From positions 4,970,001 to 5,034,000 of the forward strand of contig JAULSN010000004.1 of assembly GCA_033439765.1 (NCBI GenBank): DNA of 64,000 nucleotides, in the 5' to 3' direction. Below, piece after piece: positions 1-11,063 of this stretch. The DNA is from Lasiosphaeria ovina (taxonomy: Eukaryota; Ascomycota; Sordariomycetes; Sordariales; Lasiosphaeriaceae). The notes under the pieces were generated by a model. It ran no database searches and had not been told where the DNA came from. It was given only the letters and a program-made list of their open reading frames with translations. The number at the start of each line of letters is the position of its first letter. Positions within the stretch are counted from its first letter, which is position 1. The position numbers and the translations under genes were made by a program.

Positions 1-488
1 GAGCGACAAGCCGTAAAGAGAGATGTCGGAACCGGTCTGGTTTGACTCTGTCCCGGCCTCCTACAGGGCACTCAGTGGCTAGAATTCAACAAAGAGCAAC
101 TAATTGAATACGTAACGCAGATTGTGAGAATGGCTAACCAGCAGCCAGCCCTCCACAGAAGAGACTTCATTCACCTAACACAATCAATGAGACGAGAATA
201 AATTCTTGTCATGGGCAAGAGAAGATGGCCAACATTAATAAATGTCAAATGACTGGGCCCTTGGATGTTCCAGGCGCCTCGACAAGTCATCGGGGTGGGG
301 AGACTGTAGCCGGGGGCCGGAGCAGGACCGAGGCCCAAGTTTAGGAGCCTCCGTCTTGGCGGGCGATCCCGGCCCCCGCTCGTTACCGTTCACCGTTTGA
401 CAAGGTTTAGAGCGCGTAAGCGAGCGACTTGCGTTTACGGCGTAGAACACACCCTCTATTGTAGGGTTTGGTGGTTGGGTGAACATTC
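1..488. other. Left-edge stretch with no gene seen
   Basis: No open frame here resembles a protein family and no splice-connected exons could be assembled. It lies 3' of the HET fragment and could hold further decayed parts of that gene, but nothing recognisable continues the HET motif here. Confidence 0.5.
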
Positions 489-740
489 TTAGATGCACAC
501 CGTGTCGACCCAGCCGTAGATGTAACCATCTCTCAGAGCCCGCTTGCAGAAGCGCTTGATCTTGGCATATCCCCTTCCATGCCTCTGTCGCGATATGTCG
601 GCCATGTCCTGGTGACACAATTCGTCCGGACCCCATGTGTGGGATAAAATGGCGTATGGGGGGAGTTCCGCTGTCAGGAATGGACCTGCCAATTGCAGGG
701 TGTACGTGTTGTGAGAGGCATTGCTCTCAGTGGAGAACAC
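489..740 (-). pseudogene. HET-domain N-terminal fragment
   Basis: An 83-codon frame carries the first half of a heterokaryon-incompatibility (HET) domain: the block PPYAILSHTWGPDE, then GYAKIKRFCKRA, then the WVDTVCI block that normally continues into D-K and another 100 or so residues. The frame stops directly after WVDTVCI, and no donor site or downstream continuation was found, so the domain is cut in the middle. Intact family members act in programmed cell death after fusion of genetically different hyphae. This copy is most likely a relic; an undetected intron is the alternative. An intact HET gene sits at 29465-31861. Confidence 0.6.
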
Positions 741-1150
741 AAAGTTGAGAATTCGGGAAGGACCAACTAGGGACAGTGGGGTTGACTTGGTGGTGCCTGC
801 CGTGGAACGGAAATAGCCTCATACTCACAGGTCCCGAGCCCTTTTAGTGTTGGGGAAAGGACGAAAGGCGGGGTTTCCCCCTTCGCCATGTACGTGGGTA
901 TGTTACATTACCTTAGGTAGCCCGCTTCGAAAAAGAAAAAAAAAGTCCTGTCAGACTGTCCAAAAATGGTTAGGCTAAAATTAGGCATCGCCCACCCAGG
1001 CTTACCATAATACAATATTCTCAATTCTACCCGACTGTTGTTTGGTCCTCCCCCCGAAAGGTCTCGGCCCATTTCCCCCAAGAGAACGTCTGCTACATAG
1101 CCATCAAAACCTGGCATACCCCCGTATTGCCCCTCCAATCTACCCTTTCA
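741..1150. other. Gene-free stretch
   Basis: No convincing coding frame. It contains an A-rich run near 930-945 and would be the 3' flank of the 196-aa gene and the 5' flank of the HET fragment. Confidence 0.45.
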
Positions 1151-1741
1151 TCATGACCACTGCAAATTCTGATATTCCCTCGCCGCAACCAGCATAAGCT
1201 TATTGGCATCCAACTTCTCTCCCGGCATGACGATGGGTCCGTAGTACACGTTTAAGAACTTGTCGATTCCCTTCCAGGGGTCGCCGCCCAGCGAACTGTT
1301 GCCCACCGGGTACGCCGTCTTCTCGTTCATGGCGTGCGTGAGCTTGCCCAGCACGGCCGGGTCGGTGATGGCGCGGCTGGCATAGCACGCGGCGTAGATC
1401 TGGTTGGTGCGTCCGCGGATGGCTGGGAGCAAGCTGATATCCACGACAAAGTCGAGCTTCTTGCCCTTCCCCGCGTTGTAGATCTTGAACTTGCCCGTGT
1501 TCTCGTTCTGGGCGAACAGGAACACGCTCTTGTCCCAGTCGCTGTAGCGGAACAGGATGGTCAGCGTCTTCATGTCGCCCCGGTAGGTCTGGGGGAGGCT
1601 CTCGTAGACGTTGCGCATGTTCAGCGTGAGCGTGTTCGCGCTCGTGTCCACCAGCTTGGCGATCTGCACCGTCACGTTGAGGTTGGCGAAGCAGGCGCCG
1701 AGGATTTGGAGAGACATGGTGTTGGTTGAGAGGGTGTTCAA
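1151..1741 (-). CDS. Hypothetical protein, 196 aa, single exon
   Basis: An uninterrupted 196-codon frame with balanced composition and strong third-position GC, unlike the noncoding DNA around it. I do not recognise the family. The first Met is at 1739-1741; a second Met at codon 9, just before SLQILGACF, is an equally plausible start. The protein has no signal peptide, membrane span or low-complexity region. Alternating hydrophobic residues (for example LTILFRYSD, SVFLFAQNE, KLDFVVDIS) suggest a compact beta-rich fold. It lies between a HET fragment and a G-domain gene. The opposite strand is also open for 131 codons but has the composition of a GC-rich shadow. Confidence 0.6.
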   Translation of the reverse strand: MNTLSTNTMSLQILGACFANLNVTVQIAKLVDTSANTLTLNMRNVYESLPQTYRGDMKTLTILFRYSDWDKSVFLFAQNENTGKFKIYNAGKGKKLDFVVDISLLPAIRGRTNQIYAACYASRAITDPAVLGKLTHAMNEKTAYPVGNSSLGGDPWKGIDKFLNVYYGPIVMPGEKLDANKLMLVAAREYQNLQWS

Positions 1742-2416
1742 GATGTTATATTCGAGGAATGATATTTGTATCAGAGAGTTTATTGTTCTGACTCTCCATT
1801 AAACAATAAACACTTGAGTCTGGCGTTGAAAGGCGCGCTCCATCTTATACTCGCTTGTTCGTATCGGTACCTATGGCATCCCCATCACTTTGTGACCGGC
1901 CGACATAGGATCATGAGCCCTATGGCGTGGCAGGCACGTAACTATTCGGACACCCCATTTCCCAAAGAAGTATCCGTTCCGTAATGATGATCTTGGGTTA
2001 GGCGTTTTGCGCTGGTGGCGAAGTTGGTGGAGTGGTCGGTGGTAAGATTGCTCGGCTGTGCGATTTGTGACCTATCGTAGTCGGTTGTGGCAGACAGCGC
2101 CACCTGATTCAGGGACTGAAGTAGCCTCAGCTCAACCAATGCGTTCTTGTCTTGGGCACTGCGCGGGGTCGTGCGCCTTCATTGCGGGCGGCCTGCCCTC
2201 GGGCAAAGATCAGGCAATCAATCAGCTGACACCTCGTTTTCTTGCCCATTGCTAAATAGCAAAACCGCGCCGAGTACAGCAAAATTGCTGCTAAGTTGAC
2301 AAATATAGTGACACTTCGAGGCTTGATCCTTCCCTCCTTAACTACCAAACCTAACTACCCAAAACCGTCGTGCAAGTCTTGCACCAGACACGCTAATCGG
2401 TACCAGGAGGACGTGA
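1742..2416. other. Intergenic, no gene seen
   Basis: Several frames of 60-70 codons occur on both strands, but none has motif support. This is the 5' flank of the 196-aa gene and the 3' flank of the G-domain gene. Confidence 0.5.
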
Positions 2417-3234
2417 TCAAAGCAACTCCATCAGAGTCTTGTATTCCAGTTCCTTGGGCCAAGGGATGCCCCCTTTTGACGGGGGATGGTACTTTGCCTC
2501 CTCAGTGATGTTGCCGCCTCCTAGTGCCGATATGGGAATGATGTAGCGGCCTCTGGTTTAAGTTAGAAGTTAGAGAAAGTAGGGAGAGGTGAAATAGTCG
2601 CTTACTGTGCTGGAGTGAGGGTGATGTTGTCGAAGGAACACAATGTCACCGCAATTACCCATTCCGACCAGTTAACTAGGTCCCTGCACTTGGGGTCAGT
2701 GGGCGTTGGGACGGAATGCGGTGATGTAGGTATGCGTACATCTTATTAAAGACGATGAGGAGTTTCTCCTTGGGAGCCAGCCCGCCCGCAATGAGCTCGG
2801 CCAGTTTAGAGCCGGACTCCTTGCCGTTGTCTGGGCTGGCGATATCCACAACCCAGATCGGAAAATCTGGCGTGTTAGTGTCTGTGGATATATGTCAGTT
2901 AACCCGCTCCAAAAGGAGTTGGAGATGCAGTTTGTTATTCGTTTTTTTCTTGCTGATCAGAGTCGCTCACCTTCAACTACCACTGAACCGGACGGGGCAT
3001 TGAACGTCTTTGGAATGTTGTTCTCCTCAAAGTGCACCACAATATCCGCATATTTCTGGCTGGTCTCGGCTTCTAACAGCCCCGGTTTGTTCAGATCGAT
3101 GCCACCCTGTAAAGATCAGTTACTGATCGGCGTTTGCGAACACAGTGGCCGCTTACCTCCCGGGAGATCAGATTGCCAACCAGCGTCTTCTTCCCCGCGC
3201 CGTCCATGCCCAGCACCGCCAGAGTTTTGGACAT
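2417..3234 (-). CDS. EF-1alpha-like G-domain-only protein, 189 aa
   Basis: Five exons join in phase: 3157-3234, 2971-3106, 2740-2881, 2606-2683 and 2417-2552. The 189-aa product matches only the GTP-binding domain of elongation factor 1-alpha. It has a P-loop-like GMDGAGKKT (residues 9-17), GGID and KYAD blocks matching the EF-1alpha switch I approach, the G4 motif NKMD followed by WSE, a G5-like ISAL, and a C-terminal PWPKELEYKTLMELL matching the end of the EF-1alpha G domain. The Mg-binding Ser/Thr of the P-loop is Lys, and the DxPG switch II region reads DIASPDN. GTP hydrolysis is therefore doubtful. Domains II and III are absent, so it cannot act as an ordinary translation factor. Its role is unknown; nucleotide-sensing or decoy functions are speculation. 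Confidence 0.75.
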
Positions 3235-3657
3235 GATAACCTAGTACGCTAAACAAAGGCCAAATTCAGAGGGGAATGGTTAAGAAGCAGGTGGGGGCGT
3301 TTGGTTGATGAGGTGGGGTAGGGGGGGTTTGGGCAGATAAAGTTATCAACTGATTTCCGTGCAACCCGCCCAATAAACTCATCCGAGAGCCGTGTCGGGG
3401 AAGAGTCACAGAATCGGCCCGAAGCTATTACACTGTGCCAACCCAAAGTCTCGTTGCTGTGGGAGCGGTCTAGTTGCACTGTATATTTCAGGGCTTATAC
3501 CACCAGAGTCCGCAACTCGAACCACTTTGGGAGATGTCCAATCATTTCTTGACATTTTTAATACACTGCTGATTTCAGCCATCCACTGGACGCTGTCTAG
3601 CCTAGAGAGGTTTCCTTTTCGCTTTCCGACAACATTTCGTCGTCACAAATACACACC
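3235..3657. other. Intergenic, no gene seen
   Basis: Lies upstream of the G-domain gene and downstream of the membrane protein gene. No coding evidence. A further 3' exon of the membrane protein gene is possible, because its last codons overlap a GTAAGG donor-like sequence at the stop. Confidence 0.4.
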
Positions 3658-5012
3658 TTACCTCGTCGCCCTGATATAACTGCCCGAAACCGACACTCGA
3701 GTCGATGCGCCAAACGCGCTTTGCTTAACGTCAGCGAACTCGACAGCGGCACGGTGCCCGCCCCCGCCGCTGCTGTCAAAAACAGCGTTCTTCTTCGCCG
3801 CGTCGCGCAGCCCCGCCAGCTCGTACATGACAATGATGCGGCACGCCATGACGGACGCCATGTAGCGGCCCAAGACAGTAAGAGCATCGACGGGGCCGAT
3901 GAAGGTGGTGCTGGAGAAGATGGCGGTGCCGAACAGGATGTGCGCGATGGTGCCCGTCGACAGCAGCCACGCCATCAGCACGAAGAGCCGCGACTCGGGG
4001 AACACGTCGAACCGCACGTTCGTCTTGGCCGACGACAGCTCAAACTCGGACCTCATCCACGCGCCCGGCAGCCGAAGCAGCAGCGACCCCACGGCCCTTA
4101 GCCTCTGCCCGAAGGAAGCGTGGCGGCCCGAGATGGCGTCCTCGCCCGGCCACAAGAGCCTCCTCACCCATTGCCGCACGGAAATGTTGCGGCCCGTGGC
4201 GTCCTCGCCTGGTCCGAGCCGCCGCAGCCGCATGCGCAGCGTCAGCACGCCACCAAGGTGAAGCAAGAAGCTCAAAGACCCCCAGAGCATGGGCGCAAAG
4301 ATGAAGTCGGACCAGAAGATGCCTGTTTGCGTTTTTTTGTCAGTTGGCAACTTGCTCTGTTGTACTCGGGAGGTTGGCCAGAGAACTCACATACTGTTTT
4401 GATGCCGATATCTTTGCAGATGACTATAATATTGGTGACGGCGGCCAGGGCCAGGAGATACTCGCCGGCGATGATGACGGCGCGGATGGCGCCGCCCCGG
4501 GGGGTTTGTTGCAGCCGCAAAGGGTGGTCAGCCAGGATCTGGCTGGGGTCCGGGTACTTGAAGGCCCGCTCGAAGTAGACGGAGCTCGTGCCGAGGGACA
4601 GGAGCAGGAACAGCAGCGGCCGTCTGCCTATCAGCAAGAAAGTGGCCGTCTCGTCCGTGCCCGGGCCTAGCAGCGAGAGGATGGTCGGCATGACGCCGAG
4701 CAGGACCTGCGACGTCGCGATCTGGCCCTTGAGGTACTCGCTGATGTTGGCCAGGATGCACTGCACCACGGGCTGGGTCAAGGCGCTCAGGGTCCCGCCG
4801 CCGCCGATCCGGTCGATCTCGGTGTGGTTCTTGACGCCGGCGCGGTACTTGGCCAGCTGGTCGCTGCAGTTGGTGTGCAGCGTGTAGTCGTAGATCCATC
4901 CGAATTGCGGGTACCACTGCTGGAACTGGTTCGTGTACGTGAACGCCTGCGCAGCTGGGACCGAGAGGCCGAGGACCGTTGCCAAGACGAGGTAGTAGTG
5001 GAAGGTAGACAT
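3658..5012 (-). CDS. Multi-pass membrane protein with signal peptide, 428 aa
   Basis: Two exons, 4392-5012 (or 4391, by splice phase) and 3658-4322, are joined by a GTGAGT..ACAG intron with the Cys codon split. The N-terminus is a clear signal sequence (MSTFHYYLVLATVLGLSVP, then AAQAF). An ectodomain with N-glycosylation sequons (NCS, NHT, NIS) follows, then about six hydrophobic segments, including SQVLLGVMPTILSLLG, PLLFLLLSLGTS, AVIIAGEYLLALAAV and LWGSLSFLLHLGGVL. I recognise the general look of an uncharacterised fungal membrane protein family but no function. Two tandem copies of a GPGEDA(T/I)xGR-like segment lie in the cytoplasmic loop (LGPGEDATGRNIS, WPGEDAISGRHAS). Confidence 0.65.
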
Positions 5013-5997
5013 TTTGGCGGGCTGTCACGATAGCCCCTCATTCATGGGCATGTAGCGACGTCTGCACAAAGCTTGGGAAGAGTCATGTCGAGCTGCAAAG
5101 AAAGACCAAGCTCGGCCAGGATCAAAGCTGGGTATTAAGGGCCCAAAGACGTGACAACACCAAACTTGACCGTGCCGCAACAGACATTCAGCTCTTTTTC
5201 TTCGCCCCTGACGGGCGCGCCGACATGAAAAAATGCGGTCTTCTCATTGCTGGCCTTGTCCTGACAATTGACTCTAGCGTTCTGTTGCCATTCCTCTGCG
5301 TCTCGAGGTGCGGGAAATGGATGTTTCATTGGGTGTAAACCATTCCACACGTTTCAGCCAGCGCCACAAGTCAGCCAGCTTGCCTTGGCGGAAGCCCTCG
5401 TAAATATCTGGTCTTCTATTTGCCAACGGTAGCATCCATGTTCAACAAATGATCAAGAAATAAGGGTCAATAAGTCTTTAGGGACGACAAATAACTGTCA
5501 ATGACGCCTAAGTCCAGCACCTTCAACAACGGCATACTTCAAAATCACACCCCCGTCCCCCAGAAACCTTACCATAACTGGAAGTCGTGAACCAACCATC
5601 CTCCTTCTGTTGAATGAGGTGGTGAGAATGACTGGGGAAAGTGGCGATGGTACGCCTTGTTGACTCAATACTCTTCCACGCACGCCAAAGGCCGGGTAGA
5701 GGGCGTCGGCTTAGACTTGCTCAGCCTTGCCCGATCACAATGTCTTTGTTAGAATGACGCGCTAGTCAGCCAGAGGTGGCGGTAGAGGCGCGAGTCAGGA
5801 ACCCCTAGCTATATATAGCGGCCTTCGGCCACCCCGACCGAACCTCTCCTTTTCTAGACATACATCTACAATCCATCACTTGAACCACCAGCATTTTCGG
5901 GGTACAGTAACGCCCTGTTGATTCCAGTACTGGTACCTGGTGATTCCAACAGTCACACGAGACAAGGCCGTGGTCTGCTATTTGTTGATGCAGTAAA
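5013..5997. other. Intergenic with an orphan TATA element
   Basis: No gene was found. The 12-bp palindrome GCTATATATAGC at 5808-5819 is followed by a pyrimidine-rich, promoter-like sequence reading to the right, but no rightward coding frame follows; the next gene is the kinase, which converges on it. Confidence 0.45.
5808..5819 (+). promoter_or_regulatory. TATA-like palindrome without a downstream gene
   Basis: GCTATATATAGC is followed by a C/T-rich leader-like stretch (about 5836-5895). Transcription from it would run antisense into the 3' end of the kinase gene. Its assignment as a promoter is inference. Confidence 0.3.
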
Positions 5998-7432
5998 CTA
6001 TCGAGCTTGCGCCTTCAGCCAAGGGTCTGACAAAAGCTCTTTTGCAGTGCTGCGGCGCTCTGGCAGCCACTGGACCATTTTCCGCATCAGCTGCATGAAC
6101 TGCTCCCTGTCTTCACTGCCTTCCAGCGTCGTCTCAATGTCTTCGAGCGACCGGCCAGGTGGTATCTCGATCCCGGCGTTGAATATTCCTGGTAGTTATT
6201 GTGTGAGTAGGCATGGACATCGCTTGACTACTGATCATAGATAAGACGCACCGTCATCTGAGAAGAACTTAGAACTGAGCTCTCCGCGGTCAAGAAGTGT
6301 GGTGGGTGGTGGCCCAAGAAGAGAAATGATGCTGGCGAGGTGAGCCCGGCTGCGGTAGGCTTGGTGCTCTGGATCCTTGCCAGAGAACATGTGGCGGCCC
6401 TCGAAAATGTCCCATACCAAACATCCAGCATTCCAAATGTCAATCTCATAGCTCCATGGAATATTGAGAAGCACTTCTGGAGATCGGTACACGTTGGGTT
6501 GAACGTCTTTGGTATTCTCGGTGTCGCCCGACATGGCAGAGCCGAAGTCACACAAGACAGGCGGCCCGAGGAACGAGATCTTGGGAATGGTTAGTTGTCT
6601 TGAAAGGTAGATAAACCTCCCGTTTTCGACCTCCTTCCATGGGGAGGGGGTCTCAAGTTCAGCTCTCTCAAATTCGGTAAACACGGATTCGTCTTCAATG
6701 CCGAACATGATGTTGTCGTCCTTGATATCAGTGTGAACGAGACGGCACTCAGTGTGTAAAAAGTCCAGAGCAAGAAAGAGGCGCTGCAGCACAATGCCGA
6801 GGACTGGAGGTGGGAGGCGGCCAATAGGGTTGCGGGCCAAGAAAGCCTTGACGCTGTCCCACAAGGGCGGGTGCACAAGGCAATAATGCTCGCCGTCGGG
6901 GCCGTCGATTTTGAACGAGTCGAGCATAGTTCTGACGGCGTGGCGACCAGGGTGCTTGGAAGAAGCAGCAATGCTGCCAATGTGTTTGTACATGTTTAGC
7001 TCGTGGTCGGCCTGACTTCCCATGGCCTGAGAGCGGATAAAGACCTTGAGAGCGACATGGAGATTTTTGGAGTTTGCAGCACTAATAGCTCACGGTTGTC
7101 AGTGCAATCCTACAAGACGCGCCCTGCCGGTGTCGCATTCGATGAAGGCGGCTATGGACGGCCACGCGCACGAACTTGAGGTCTCGAGCAAGCCAAACCG
7201 TCGAAAAGGCTCCATAACCAAGCTTCCCGACGACTTGATAGCGCGAGGCGAATACGTCACCGATGCGGACCGGATAGTATCGAGCGACCAGATAGTCCGG
7301 GAAAGTTTCCTCCTCAACTTTGCGGGATGCGCTGATGCGCTCGAAGTTGGTATTGGAAAAGACAAGCGGAGATGGCGGCGAAAAGCGCCCCAATCGCGGC
7401 ATTATCCATCGGAGCAACGCCGACATGGTCAA
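5998..7432 (-). CDS. SRPK-like serine/threonine protein kinase, 425 aa
   Basis: Three exons (7176-7432, 6252-7081, 5998-6188) close in phase. The kinase landmarks are in order: glycine loop GKLGYGAFS (about 68-76), catalytic lysine in HVALKVF (Lys98), the catalytic loop VHTDIKDDN (Asp204, Asn209; HTD instead of HRD, as usual in the SRPK family), DFG at 264-266, and the APE-equivalent YRSPEVLL. The C-terminal lobe contains WNAGCLVWDIFEGRHMF and the family-typical end WLPERRSTAKELLSDPWL. SRPKs phosphorylate Arg/Ser-rich proteins. The usual long spacer insert between the kinase subdomains is absent, which is common in the expanded filamentous-fungal branch. All catalytic residues are present. 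Confidence 0.88.
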
Positions 7433-8332
7433 GCTACCTTAGCTGGGAGGGTTTTGGGGTTCTGTTTCGTAACAGCAGCTCTTTTGGGGCTTTGGGCTGG
7501 GAGAGTGTGTTTTTAGACGCGACGAAGTCGCGCTAATAATGGAAACTTGACTTTCTGCAGAGTTTTATTTTGTCATCCCAGCATTACGCAGCCCACCTGT
7601 AGGGATACAAAATGGCCCAACTGCAGGGGCTTAGCGCACGTGATTACCTGACCAACAAGCGGGACACCGGACAGGAATTGAGCGCCTGCAAATTCATTGT
7701 CGACGCGACGTAACCGCTGGTCTGTGCATATGCGGGCAGAGCTTGTGCATATGTAAGAGCAACCGCCTGCCTTGTGTGACCACATCGGTTTCCTTTTATG
7801 GCCCCTAAGAGTAAGATCTTGCCACAGGCCAATACGATGGCCAAATCAGCACCAGCTGGGTTGCCCAGCATGTCAGTAATTACCGCCAGTGTCAGAAGCT
7901 CAAGCCAGTTGCGGTTTATTGGATATGGTGTAAGTAGATGTCGGTGAATTTTGAAGAGTGGCCGAGGCCAGTACCAGTATATTGTGGCCAAAACCTCGTA
8001 AATAGTAAAACCATGGCTTTCACTCGGCGCTTAGTCGTGATGCAGATGGCTTTTTCGGATGCATCTATTCGTCTTCTTCTGCGCGGCTATGCTCTCTAGT
8101 GCCCGGCCAGCCAATGGCCTAGGTAGTTGTTGTGTCAGTTCCCAACTTGACAGTGCAGCAAACTGCAGAGTCGGAAGAGTTATTCATCATTGACTGGTAT
8201 ATCCGGGGTCCGTTTGATGAGTCACTATGTCCATAAATACTCCCATTATATCCCCTCCTTCGAGGAATCATTTCTGCAACAGCCCACAGCAACCTGTAAC
8301 TACCGGAGATTCATTCACCAAAAACTGCCCAA
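7433..8332. other. Intergenic, no supported gene
   Basis: A 115-codon leftward frame (7644-7991) includes a hydrophobic stretch but lacks motif or splice support. The segment serves as the upstream region of the kinase and the downstream region of the seven-exon gene. Confidence 0.45.
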
Positions 8333-9837
8333 TCATCCCCAAGACCACCTTGCCTCGAACTTCCCCTGAATATTCGAGCATTCAGCACAAGCGCTCGGAG
8401 GTGGCTGACGTATCTTGGCTATCCTCTTCACGATCTCCCACCTGGATGGGGCTGGGCGACAGATACATACTTGGAGAACGGGGCTACCAAGGCAAGTCAT
8501 GAACCCCATCGCCATCACTGCGGGTGGAATTTGATCGCAATCGTGCTTACACGCAACCAGAAAGTCGGAAAGATTGTATCGGCTGAGATCTTGTAAGACG
8601 ACATAATTACCCATACATTGCATGCAACCTAATTCATTGCCACGAAGACTTGTTTTAGAGTTGCCCAGAGACCACGATAACTTACTTTTACCAGGTTCCG
8701 CAATGATGGCTCCAGCCCCGTCCACAAGTCTGCCTACAACCCAAATGACGAAGAGGATGTTTTAAGCGTGAGAATCGAGGATGAGACTGGGAAGAAACAG
8801 ACTCACCACATTTTCGGAGATGGAACAGGCACTGCCCACGTCGGAGACAGACGTGAGTAGGTAGTTTTTTAGTTGAACTCCACAAGGCCGGCACGTCTGT
8901 TGAAACTTGGAACTATAGGGGATGGTGTCTTTAGTGCGATTGTGATTGAAACCAGTTCTAGTTACAGAAACGAATACGGTCTTTTCCTCAAGCTTCAACA
9001 CCTCAAGAAGAATTACATAAATGTAGTTTCTGTCGCGGAACATCTGAAGATCGCTTCTAGTGTCTTGAATCCACTCAGACGTAATTCGAAGTATTTGTAG
9101 AAGCATGAAATATGTTTTAGACCTGTGGAAAGAGTCGTCGAACATAAAAGTTTTGGCAACTCCGGGGTTGAGTAGATCTGCAGCCTAAAAAGTGGAAAAC
9201 AAGTTTAATTGTATCAGGCTTAAAGTTCAAGATGATGGATAAGGCCGGGCAATAATGAATTCATCAAGTACCTGATCGAGAAGCTTGTCCCAACCCAATC
9301 TCCAATAATCTCGAATAACGGTATATATGGCCGCCTGGAAAAGATAGATATTGGCATAGTCGGGTATACGTTGAAGTCGGTCTGAGGACTCTGAGGGGGA
9401 TTCTGAGAAGAACCCCGGTTTTCCGTGATCGTACATGGGCAAGGGCAGACATCCACCAGTTGTTCCAAGTACGTGCAAATTGATGAGAGGGAATCTGTTG
9501 TGGGAATGGAGTTTAGAGGTTTGGCTTCTTGTTTCGTTATTCGTGGCAACCAGTCTGGGTTTGTCGGAACCATGGTAATAGCAGGCGATTTGGAGACCTC
9601 AAAAAGGGATTTTATATTGTCATCGAATTCGTATTCGCTTTCATGTTGTACTCCGTTTCTGGTGCTTGAAGATGGCTTGATCGGGGTGATCTTGCTTTGC
9701 TCCAGATCAATGGAACGAATGACGGTGGTGTTGAGTTCTCGCATGAGACTCGCCAGTGTGGCGATCCCCTGCGCTTGAGAGGCATCCTTCGATATGCCCG
9801 AAGCTGAACCGCTCTCGGAATCCATGGATGGCAACAA
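8333..9837 (-). CDS. Unrecognised seven-exon gene, 363 aa
   Basis: No single frame is long, but seven exons connect in phase through canonical GT..AG introns: 9435-9837, 9272-9381, 8978-9184, 8807-8912, 8692-8733, 8551-8589 and 8333-8517. The N-terminal 130 residues are Ser/Thr/Pro-rich and probably disordered. The middle is helical and well formed: YANIYLFQAAIYTVIRDYW, then DKLLDQAADLLNPG, then TYFMLLQILRITSEWIQD. The C-terminal third has several cysteines (CICRP, CAEC) and a hydrophobic block MAMGFMTCLGSPVLQ. I do not recognise the family. The start is the first Met of the frame; a Met four codons later is possible. The last exon could be split again at a GTATGT inside it. The short 39- and 42-nt exons are the least certain. 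Confidence 0.5.
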
Positions 9838-11063
9838 CTGAAGTTATGGCGGGATTGTGGAAGCTGCTCCTCGAAACACAGAATGAGAGATGACAAAGAA
9901 ACGAAGAAGTAAAGGTTCTAGTGGTTCCCCGGAGTTTGGAAGGCGGAGGGAAGGTCGATGGTACAGTCTGCAAGTGACTTTCCACCATTGGATGAACGCT
10001 GACTTGAAAGCGAGCCATTCTTTTCGTTTTGAGCTCGCGCACCAAAGTTTTCCCCTTGGTTCGAGGCTTCGGAATCTGCCTTTCGAAATCGATGCATCCG
10101 AATGTATGTCTTAGGTCCTAGGGAGCAGGAAGATGCTCCGCCGACTTTCAGGGGGAATCATTTTCGCGCGATGAATGGCCCCGAGTCTTCGTCTTCATTT
10201 GCTGACACTGCAGCAGACTGTGTGACCGTACAAGTGTACAAACCAGGGCCGTAAGGTTAGCCTTCCACAAGTCAATGACTCTTCGGAAAGGTTAGACAGA
10301 CAAGGCAGACACTTCGGGCTCGTCATCCGCCGATTCGAAATTGTATCAGCGTGCGGCTCTGGCTCTTTGACCAGAAGCTGGATGTGTGCCATGCGCCGCA
10401 ACAAAACGCAATATAGATGTTGAGAAACGAGATGCCCCCAGAGCAAAGTGCAAGTGTATGTCGGGTTGCAATCGGTACGCCGACGTCTGCCTGAGCTGCC
10501 TTTTTCGCTCCCGTCCGCGTCACCCGATCCGATTTGGCCGATCGAGGCATGGGACGCGCGATCTGCATGACGCACGAGGGACGCTTCCCCCACAAACGAA
10601 CGTGGAGAACTAGGACGACTGTCCATTGCAGAATTAGAGGTCTCGCGTGTCTGGTCAGGAATGGACAAGGTGAATTACGCGAAGACGCGGGGGCAGTGAT
10701 GCCCGCCGAAAGGGCGGGTATACTTAGATTGACGGCCGTCACGTTGCGTCTGCGTCGTCTGCCCGAGGTGGAAGGTGGCATACGGGCTAGACCCATTTCC
10801 TGGCCTGTGGGAAAAAGATGTTTCCGGGGGTAAGGTTGGTTGGTTTGATTGGGCCTGGATAAAAATATATTGACCCGGCTACACAGAGACACAGAAGCTG
10901 CCGCCTCCTCGTCTCTCTCCTCCCCCGCGCCGCGACGCACGTATGTGCGTACTGTACGAGGAACCAGTTTAAAACCCCGTACCACCACCGACGTGGACCG
11001 CTGCGGCTCCCCGTCGCGCGAGGGTTCGGTGTCTCGGCATCGCACACGCAACCCTAACACAAT
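9838..11063. other. Intergenic, beta-mannosidase upstream region
   Basis: No coding sequence was assembled. A leftward open frame (10323-11231) overlaps the first exon of the beta-mannosidase and has an Arg/Thr/Pro-rich shadow composition. The 3' part (about 10850-11063) is the probable promoter and leader of the rightward gene. Confidence 0.5.

Noticed and set aside
7644..7991. 115-codon leftward frame with a hydrophobic stretch
   Set aside because: No splice partners, no family resemblance, and composition close to neighbouring noncoding frames.
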